Below are positions 56,718 to 64,000 of a DNA stretch of 64,000 bases, one piece after another. The number at the start of each line of letters is the position of its first letter. Position 1 is the stretch's first letter. Source of the DNA: CAVPMN01 sp963706425 (GTDB lineage: Bacteria > Actinomycetota > Acidimicrobiia > Acidimicrobiales > Acidimicrobilacustridaceae); assembly GCA_963706425.1 (NCBI GenBank), contig CAVPMN010000020.1, positions 744,001 to 808,000 on the forward strand, written 5' to 3'. Under the pieces are notes generated by a model. The model had not been told where the DNA came from and did no database searches. It was given only the letters and a program-made list of their open reading frames with translations. A program made the position numbers and the translations under genes.

Positions 56718-57943
56718 GCGGGTGCCCCCTCACGTCGTCCGGGCTCGAACACCAGCGGCAGCGACGCCACCTCGCGAATGCCCGGCGAGTAGACCAGCTC
56801 GGCCCCGTCGGCCAGCCGGTAGCTCGGGATGCGTCGGTGCAGCTCCTCGAGAGCGATCTTCAGCTCGAGGCGGGCCAGATGCGACCCGAGGCAGCGGTGC
56901 GGGCCGCCACCGAAGGCCAGGTGCCGGTTGGCGGCGCGCTCGTAGTCGAGTTGGGCGGCGGTGACCCCGAACTCGGTCGGGTCGGTGTCGGCCGCACCGA
57001 GCATCACCAGGACGTGATCGCCCGGTTGCATGGTGACCCCGTGCATCTCGTGCTCCTGCGCGACCACCCGCACGACCTGCATCACGGGCGTGTGCAGCCG
57101 CAGCATCTCCTCGACCGCCGACGGCACCAACTCGGGTCGGGCACTCAGCTCGGCTTGGCGAGCCGGCTGTTGGGCGAGGTGGGCGATGCTGCAGTCGAGG
57201 GTCGACGTCACGGTGTCGAGACCGCCGAGGATGAAGAGGTAGCAGATGTCGAGGATCTCCTCCCGACTCATCTTCTGGCCCTCGACCTCGCCGTGGACGA
57301 AGCGCGAGATGACATCGTCGGACGGTGACGCCAGCCGGTCGGTGACGACCTCCTCGAAGAAGGCGTACATCTCGCGCCCGGTCGCGTAGCGGATCTCCTT
57401 GGCCGCCTCCGCGTCGCCGAACGGCACGTCGGGCCGGATGATGTTGTCCTTCCACGTCAGGAAGTGCTCGGTTTGGTCTGCCGGTAGCCCGCTGAGCCGG
57501 AGGAACACCGTGCACGGGAACGGCACCGAGAACTCGGCATGGAAATCGCACTCGCCGCGTTCGATGAACCCGTCGATGATCTCGTTGACCAGCGCGCGGG
57601 TGTCGGCCTCGACCTCGGCGACCTCCTTCGGGCCGAGGTGCGGGTCCATCACCCGGCGGTACTTGGCGTGCTCGGGTGGGTCGATCTGCAGCGGGATGAG
57701 CGGTCGGTCCTGACCGATGTCGACCGCCACGAAGTCGGACGAGAAGATCTCGGGATGGCGGAGCGCAAACTTCACGTCTTCGTACCGACTGATGATGTGC
57801 GTGCCCGACGGCACGCCTTCGATGTTGGCGACGGGGCACTGAGCCCGCAGCTGCTCGTAGAACGGCAGCGGGTCGGCTGCGACGTCGGCGTTGTAGGGGT
57901 TGGCCTCGCGTGTCTCGGGCTTCACGTAGGCAGCGGGGTCCAT
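56714..57943 (-). CDS. cytochrome P450
   Basis: Soluble bacterial P450 of 409 residues that inserts one oxygen atom in a small molecule. Seen are the I-helix GGLDTVTST (oxygen activation), the K-helix EEMLR (ExxR), and the heme loop FGGGPHRCLGSHLAR with the axial Cys. ATG 57943 is preferred because AAAAGG lies 6 bases before it; ATG 57949 has no such spacing. It is sandwiched between a TetR regulator and its ferredoxin in one operon. Wording is near the CYP125/142-like steroid-active group, but the substrate cannot be told. Confidence 0.94.
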   Translation of the reverse strand: MDPAAYVKPETREANPYNADVAADPLPFYEQLRAQCPVANIEGVPSGTHIISRYEDVKFALRHPEIFSSDFVAVDIGQDRPLIPLQIDPPEHAKYRRVMDPHLGPKEVAEVEADTRALVNEIIDGFIERGECDFHAEFSVPFPCTVFLRLSGLPADQTEHFLTWKDNIIRPDVPFGDAEAAKEIRYATGREMYAFFEEVVTDRLASPSDDVISRFVHGEVEGQKMSREEILDICYLFILGGLDTVTSTLDCSIAHLAQQPARQAELSARPELVPSAVEEMLRLHTPVMQVVRVVAQEHEMHGVTMQPGDHVLVMLGAADTDPTEFGVTAAQLDYERAANRHLAFGGGPHRCLGSHLARLELKIALEELHRRIPSYRLADGAELVYSPGIREVASLPLVFEPGRREGAPA

Positions 57944-57945
57944 GG

Positions 57946-58623
57946 TCATCCTTTTCGGGGGTGGTCGGAGGCGCGGTGTGGTGGGGTCGTTTCGCGATCT
58001 TCGATGCCGATGCCTCGCCACACGAACGTCGACACGTGCTCGGCCACCTCGGCCGGGGTGCGGCGGTCGCGTCCGACCACCAGTCCCTGGATGCTGGCCA
58101 ACGTGAGGGCGAACACGAGCTGGGCGTCGAGGGCGGCGTCACCGGCGCGCACCACACCTGCTCGCTCGGCCGCTTCGAGCTCATGGACGAGGAGGTCGAT
58201 GAACGGCGCCACCGATCGGTCGAGCTGGTCGGGCCGGGTCTCGGACAGCCGCCCGAACTCGCGCACCAGCACGCCGACGTAGCCCTGGTCGCCGGAGGCC
58301 ATCAGCCCGAACAGGCCGGTGACCCAGGCCGACAGGCGCTCGGCCGGTGACTGGTGCTCGTCGATGAGCAGGCCGAGGAACTGGGCGCCCACCTGACAGT
58401 CCTCGTGGAGCAGGGCGAGGAGCAGATCGTCCTTGCCGTCGAAGAGGCGATAGAAGCCCTTGAGCGATTCGCCGGCCCGCTCGACGACCTGCTGCACGGT
58501 GAAGGCCGCGCTGCCACTCTCGGTGGCCAGCTCCCGAGCAGCGGCCACGTTGCGCGCCACCCGTTCGGGCCCGATTCCAGACTGCCGGCGGGTCGTGGCG
58601 GCGGAGAACGGCATTCTCCGCAT
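57946..58623 (-). CDS. TetR-family repressor of the P450 operon
   Basis: 225 residues. The N-terminal helix-turn-helix is AAFTVQQVVERAGESLKGFYRLFDGKDDLL and the rest is a helical ligand domain. Start ATG 58623 (or 58614) lies 52 bases from the divergent Nudix gene. An imperfect palindrome, 58640-58660, lies between them. Its stop lies 2 bases before the P450 start, so regulator, P450 and ferredoxin form one tightly packed operon. The inducer is probably the P450 substrate. Confidence 0.9.
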   Translation of the reverse strand: MRRMPFSAATTRRQSGIGPERVARNVAAARELATESGSAAFTVQQVVERAGESLKGFYRLFDGKDDLLLALLHEDCQVGAQFLGLLIDEHQSPAERLSAWVTGLFGLMASGDQGYVGVLVREFGRLSETRPDQLDRSVAPFIDLLVHELEAAERAGVVRAGDAALDAQLVFALTLASIQGLVVGRDRRTPAEVAEHVSTFVWRGIGIEDRETTPPHRASDHPRKG

Positions 58624-58639
58624 GGTGGCACCCAGGCCG

Positions 58640-58660
58640 ACCGGGGGCAAGGCTCCCGGT
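58640..58660. promoter_or_regulatory. imperfect palindrome, probable TetR operator
   Basis: ACCGGGGGC-AAG-GCTCCCGGT pairs at 8 of 9 positions. It lies between the TetR gene and the divergent Nudix gene and touches the Nudix -10 box, a typical autoregulatory TetR site. Confidence 0.5.
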
Positions 58661-58665
58661 AGGAT
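58660..58665 (+). promoter_or_regulatory. -10 box TAGGAT, leaderless start of Nudix gene
   Basis: Box is 9 bases before GTG 58675; it overlaps the end of the palindrome by one base. Confidence 0.4.
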
Positions 58666-58674
58666 CGCCGCCGC

Positions 58675-59446
58675 GTGAGCTCCTCCACCTCCCACGAACC
58701 GCCGGCCCCACGAACCGCCCGCCTCCCGACCGTGGCCCGAGTCCCTGGCAGACGAGGTCGCCGAGCCGGGGGCGCTCATCCCCGCCGCAACGGTGGTGCT
58801 GCTGCGCGACGGCGCCGACGGGATCGAGACCCTGATGGTGAGGCGCAACTCGAAGTTGGCCTTCGCCGCCGGCATGTGGGTGTGGCCAGGCGGACGGGTC
58901 GATCCCGAGGACGAGGATCCCGACACCCCCGACGACCACGAGGGCGCGGCCCGGCGGGCCGCGGCGCGAGAGGCGCACGAAGAGGCCGGCTTGGTGATCG
59001 ACCCCGTCGGCTTGGCTTGGTTCGCGCACTGGACGCCGCCGGCCATCCGCTCCACCCATCGATTCGCCACGTACTTCTTCGCCGGACGCGCCACCGACGC
59101 CGACGTCACGATCGACGGTGGCGAGATCCACGAGCACGTGTGGATCGGGCCCGCAGAAGCGATGCGTCGCCGCAACGCCCTCGAGATCGAATTGGCGCCG
59201 CCGACCTGGATCACCTTGGAGCAGCTCGCGACCTACGCCGACGCGACCAGCGCCCTCGACGACCTCCACGCACGCGCTCCGGAGTACTTCGCCACGCGAC
59301 TGGCCTTGGTCGACGGCGGTGCGGTGGCGCTCTATCACGGCGACGTCGGGTACGAGACGAGCGACGCAGAGCTCGCCGGCAGCCGGCACCGGCTCTGGAT
59401 GCTCGAGTCGGGTTGGCGCTACGAACGCGACAGCGTGGCGCCCTGA
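58675..59446 (+). CDS. Nudix hydrolase, one frameshift near the start
   Basis: About 256 residues. The Nudix box is AAREAHEEAGL, preceded by a glycine-rich WPGGRVDPEDEDP with an insertion, a form shared with CoA-diphosphatase-like and NUDT19-type enzymes. The catalytic domain begins IPAATVVLLRDGADG. From GTG 58675 the frame must shift once, by deleting one C near 58735-58738, to read VAESLADEVAEPG. Hydrolysis of a nucleoside-diphosphate-linked compound such as acyl-CoA is possible. The 3' end overlaps the convergent gene by 28 bases. Confidence 0.8.
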
Positions 59447-60216
59447 CGGGTGTGGCGCGCGACGGTGGTCGTCTGCACGAACTGGCCACCGTCGACCGAG
59501 CTGCCATCGACCGAGCTGTTGGTGTTCGCGCAGCCGCCATCGGCGACCGTCTGGTAGTTCACGCGGACGTGTGAGACCTCGGCCACCTCTCCCCCTTCGT
59601 CGACGAGGCGGAGATCAGCCCAGCCGACCTCCGCCGTCGGCCCGTCGCAGTCGGCGAACACCTCTGACCACACCATGGGCGAATCGAGGTAGCGACCGCG
59701 CGTGTAGAGATCGCGAACATCGACCTCGGCCCCCGATGCCAGGTCGGTGATCGAGCCCCGCCACGCAGTCATCGTCGCGGGCGCATCGCCGTCGTCGGCC
59801 CGGCGCACGGTGAGCCGGTATCGCTGATGGGCAACCCACGGCAGGTCCCGGGTGTTCGGGTTGCCGGTGGCCGAAGAAAGCGCTGACGCGCTGCCCGCCA
59901 ACTCACCGCCCTCGGCGGCGTACCCGCCCCAGTTCACCGCCGTCGATCCGGGATGGCCCGGGTGCCATTGCAGGCCGAGGTGCGCACCACCGGTGTGCCG
60001 ACCGGCATCGGTGAACGAGACCTGCAGCGCCCAGAAGTAGAGGGCCGCCACGCTGGGGGCGACACGAACTTCGATGACCGCCTCGGCCTGCACCCACTGA
60101 CCCGGCGGCGCGTCCCAGAACAGGTGCATCGACGAGGCCCCGTTGCCCGACCGGGGTGGCCCGCTCAACCCGTCGAACGTCGCGCCCGAGCCGACGAGCC
60201 GCCGCCACCAACTCAT
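59419..60216 (-). CDS. hypothetical beta-rich protein, 265 residues
   Basis: I do not recognise this family. It starts MSWWRRLVGSGATFDG and consists of short beta-like segments such as QWVQAEAVIEVRVAPSVAALYFWALQVSF and YRLTVRRADDGDAPATMTAW, consistent with a beta-sandwich. There is no signal peptide or membrane helix. The start ATG 60216 overlaps the stop of the gamma-glutamylcyclotransferase-like gene, so they are co-translated. The upstream extension of the frame lies inside that gene. Confidence 0.65.
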   Translation of the reverse strand: MSWWRRLVGSGATFDGLSGPPRSGNGASSMHLFWDAPPGQWVQAEAVIEVRVAPSVAALYFWALQVSFTDAGRHTGGAHLGLQWHPGHPGSTAVNWGGYAAEGGELAGSASALSSATGNPNTRDLPWVAHQRYRLTVRRADDGDAPATMTAWRGSITDLASGAEVDVRDLYTRGRYLDSPMVWSEVFADCDGPTAEVGWADLRLVDEGGEVAEVSHVRVNYQTVADGGCANTNSSVDGSSVDGGQFVQTTTVARHTRQGATLSRS

Positions 60217-60617
60217 CGGACCAGGCCCCGGTCGCGAGCGTGTTGCCGCCAGTCGCCCGAGGCGACGCGCGGCTGGTCCCGACGCAGTCGGTTGAGCAGG
60301 TAGACCCACGCCTCCGCGCCGGGCTCGAGCGTGGTCGTGCACACCCGTCGATACTCCGATCCGTCGGGATCGGCGGGGTCGGCGCCCTCATACCGATCGA
60401 GCACCCCGAGCACGTCGGGATCGAGCAGGCGGTAGAGCTCACCCGCCACCCGACCACGCGGCTCGGCGGCCAAGCCCGGGTACCACCCGATCTCGACCAA
60501 CGTGCCCTCGAGCACGCACGGTCCGACCAGCTCGAGGCGGTGACCCACCCCGAGCCGCTCCTGACCGCCGAGGCCGGCCATCAAGGTGCCGTAGAACGCG
60601 ATGAGATCAGGCGCCAC
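60213..60617 (-). CDS. gamma-glutamylcyclotransferase (AIG2-like) family protein
   Basis: 134 residues. The substrate loop YGTLM at residues 9-13 is the hallmark of the GGCT/AIG2 fold, and a conserved acidic residue lies in LDRYEGADP. Members release 5-oxoproline from gamma-glutamyl compounds or amide-linked amines. GTG 60617 is supported by a TAACCT box 7 bases upstream. It is coupled by a 4-base overlap to the downstream hypothetical gene. Confidence 0.85.
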   Translation of the reverse strand: MAPDLIAFYGTLMAGLGGQERLGVGHRLELVGPCVLEGTLVEIGWYPGLAAEPRGRVAGELYRLLDPDVLGVLDRYEGADPADPDGSEYRRVCTTTLEPGAEAWVYLLNRLRRDQPRVASGDWRQHARDRGLVR

Positions 60618-60624
60618 TCTGTCG

Positions 60625-60630
60625 AGGTTA
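60625..60630 (-). promoter_or_regulatory. -10 box TAACCT, leaderless start of GGCT-like gene
   Basis: Box is 7 bases before GTG 60617. Confidence 0.5.
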
Positions 60631-60642
60631 GGCGTCCGGGGC

Positions 60643-62725
<2,083 letters not shown>

Positions 62726-62818
62726 GTGTACAGCTCCTTGATGACAGTCGAATCGGCGAGCGAGCCTAGGCGGGGGCCGCAGCCGGGGGCGAACTGAGCC
62801 TGACGCGCGTCTTTCGGG

Positions 62819-63160
62819 TCAGCGGGCGGTGCCCGACCGGTGGAGGATCACCAGGGCGTCCATCACCTCGGGATCCGCGGTCGGGCCGAAGGCCGACACC
62901 AGGGTGCCCAGGGCCCCGCACTCAGGACATCGCAGCCCGAAGACGATCGATTCGTCGTCGGGGTTGCTGGCCCCTTCGAATCGGTAGAACCGCTCGACCA
63001 CGACCGCGTCGGCGGGCTGATGCACCTCGCAGACGCCGCAGTGCACCTTGCCGTCGACGACCCGGAAGTCGCCGACGAACCCATCGGCTGCGAGCAGTGC
63101 GAGCGCCTCGGTCACCGTGTCGGGGATCGCGTCCCCTGGCTCGACGGAGGATTCGGTCAT
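62819..63160 (-). CDS. zinc-ribbon hypothetical protein, 113 residues
   Basis: Four cysteines in two pairs (HCGVCEVH at about 41-48 and RCPECGALG at about 77-85) look like a small zinc-binding fold. An N-terminal helical part (DTVTEALALLAADGFVGDFRVVDG) precedes it. Family and function are unknown to me. Its ATG overlaps the stop of the acetyltransferase upstream (4-base ATGA), so they form one operon. Confidence 0.75.
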   Translation of the reverse strand: MTESSVEPGDAIPDTVTEALALLAADGFVGDFRVVDGKVHCGVCEVHQPADAVVVERFYRFEGASNPDDESIVFGLRCPECGALGTLVSAFGPTADPEVMDALVILHRSGTAR

Positions 63161-63702
63161 GGTCGTCTCCTGCGGTAGAGGACGTGGCGGCGCAAGCGAT
63201 GGCCGACCTCGAGCCGCGGGTGGTCGAAGTCGTCGTATTCATCGTGGCTCATACCCAGCCGTTCCATGACCCGGCGGGACGGCTGGTTGATCACCGCGGT
63301 GAACGACACGATCTCGTCGAGGCCGCAGTCTTCGAAGCCGAACGCCATCGCGGCTCGACCGGCTTCGGTCGCGTAGCCATGGCCCCACGAGTCGGGATGG
63401 AGGCGCCAGCCGACCTCGACGGTGGGCATGAACGGCGCGTCGAACGTGGGCACCGCCAACCCCACAAAGCCCGCGCACGGAGCGCCACTGGGGATCTCGA
63501 CCGCCCAGAGACCGAACCCGTGCTCGTCGAAGTGCGCCTCGATGCGGTCGATGAACTGATCCGACTCCGCCCTGGTGAGGGCGTTCGGGAGAAACCGGGT
63601 GACCTGTGGATCGGCATTGATCCTCGCGAACGGCTCGCGGTCGCTGTCCCGCCAGCGGCGCAGGATCAACCGCTCGGTGCGGAGCTCGGGTACACGACCC
63701 AT
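63157..63702 (-). CDS. GNAT acetyltransferase (RimJ/RimL-like)
   Basis: 181-residue acetyltransferase with the RimJ/RimL pattern: LRTERLILRRWRDSDREPFARIN at the start, then VEVGWRLHPDSWGHGYATEAGRAAMAF with the acetyl-CoA loop. It ends with VINQPSRRVMERLGMSHD. Targets may be protein N-termini or small amines. ATG 63702 is preferred because the family starts there and a near-consensus CAGACT box lies 6 bases upstream; the longer frame overlaps the palindrome at 63742-63810. Confidence 0.9.
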   Translation of the reverse strand: MGRVPELRTERLILRRWRDSDREPFARINADPQVTRFLPNALTRAESDQFIDRIEAHFDEHGFGLWAVEIPSGAPCAGFVGLAVPTFDAPFMPTVEVGWRLHPDSWGHGYATEAGRAAMAFGFEDCGLDEIVSFTAVINQPSRRVMERLGMSHDEYDDFDHPRLEVGHRLRRHVLYRRRRP

Positions 63703-63741
63703 CCGGGCAGTCTGGCGCAATCGACCCGTCCCCCGCGATCC

Positions 63742-63810
63742 CCGCCACGTCGAGCGAATCGCTGGAAGCTTCGTCCTGCTAACGAACGAGCGATTCGCTG
63801 AACGTGGCGG
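63742..63810. repeat. 69-bp two-step palindrome between divergent genes
   Basis: Outer arms CCGCCACGT/ACGTGGCGG and inner arms AGCGAATCGCT/AGCGATTCGCT are separated by small asymmetric gaps around a 25-base centre. It lies 40 bases upstream of the GNAT gene and 26 before the dioxygenase gene, with lower GC than the surroundings. It may form a cruciform or be a REP-like element. Confidence 0.65.
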
Positions 63811-63822
63811 AAGCGGAGACCC

Positions 63823-63828
63823 TACGCT
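63823..63828 (+). promoter_or_regulatory. -10 box TACGCT, leaderless start of 2OG oxygenase
   Basis: Box is 7 bases before ATG 63836. Confidence 0.5.
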
Positions 63829-63835
63829 CGGCTGG

Positions 63836-64000
63836 ATGCTGCCGCACCTACCGGTGATCGACGTGACACCGCTGGTCTCCGGCACCGGCGACCAGAGCCA
63901 GGTAGCGGCCGAGATCGACCGAGCGAGCCGAGAGATCGGCTTCTTCTACGTCGTCGGCCACGGGATCGACGACGACCTCGTCCGCGGTCTCGAGTCATCG
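63836..64000 (+). CDS. 2-oxoglutarate/Fe(II) oxygenase, IPNS-like, N-terminal 55 residues (cut by window end)
   Basis: Only the start is in the window. LPVIDVTPLVSG, then IDRASREIGFFYVVGHGIDDDLV, is the standard N-terminal DIOX_N region of isopenicillin-N-synthase-like oxygenases. The iron ligands lie beyond the window, so activity and substrate cannot be judged. Confidence 0.85.
   Translation, partial: MLPHLPVIDVTPLVSGTGDQSQVAAEIDRASREIGFFYVVGHGIDDDLVRGLESS

Overview
This 64 kb window is very GC-rich, almost fully coding chromosomal DNA from an actinobacterium. It has no phage, insertion sequence or CRISPR. The gene content suggests the class Acidimicrobiia: many acyl-CoA dehydrogenases, a WS/DGAT acyltransferase, DUF2505, P450 with a His-type ferredoxin, a mitochondrial-type aconitase and many GTG starts. 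That placement is an inference, not a measurement.

Layout. 1-6.9 kb holds an aconitase end, a HAD-PlsC phospholipid enzyme, a candidate structured RNA, a LysR regulator, a short biotin-type carboxyltransferase, citrate synthase and a PhzF enzyme. 6.9-15.9 kb holds a quinone oxidoreductase, an acyl-CoA dehydrogenase, a GNAT/acyl-CoA synthetase fusion, and a molybdopterin oxidoreductase overlapping a SulP transporter. 16-19.3 kb is a catabolic operon (FAH-family hydrolase plus a pair of acyl-CoA dehydrogenases) behind a KstR-like palindrome. 19.3-21.2 kb has small regulators and DUF2505. 21.3-27.4 kb has three tRNAs (Val, Cys, Gly), a very large secreted Calx-beta/Gly-rich protein and a YihY membrane protein. 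27.4-32.6 kb has zinc-ribbon and Thr/Pro-rich envelope proteins, DUF4202 and an Fpg/Nei glycosylase. 32.7-37 kb has an enoyl-CoA hydratase and the methionine genes metX-metB behind a SAM-type riboswitch. 37-41.8 kb has a solitary adenine DNA methyltransferase, an acidic repeat membrane protein and a DEAD-box helicase. 41.9-54.4 kb has glutathione peroxidase, a phytanoyl-CoA dioxygenase-like enzyme, an aminoglycoside-phosphotransferase-like kinase, Lgt, a large acyl-CoA dehydrogenase, a diguanylate cyclase, SnoaL/SDR proteins, WS/DGAT and an epimerase. 54.5-64 kb has a degenerate metallo-beta-lactamase fold protein, RsgA, a TetR-P450-ferredoxin operon, a Nudix hydrolase, a membrane pyrophosphatase and a truncated 2OG-Fe(II) oxygenase.

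Two patterns run through the whole window. First, about twenty genes have a TANNNT box (or close variant) 6-9 bases before the start codon and no Shine-Dalgarno sequence. This is the signature of leaderless transcription, and it fixes several start codons. Second, at least twelve genes, including ones expected to be essential such as lgt, are broken by single-base frameshifts. Nearly all are one extra base. This looks like insertion-type sequencing error rather than gene decay, so these genes are annotated here as full-length with the shift position given.

Working picture: an aerobic heterotroph living on fatty acids, sterols or similar acyl-CoA-yielding substrates. It stores neutral lipid, pumps ions with a pyrophosphatase, and decorates its surface with a large repeat protein. 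The most novel-looking item is the chain of hairpins ending in a terminator at 2047-2144, a possible undescribed small RNA. No complete new multi-gene system is evident.
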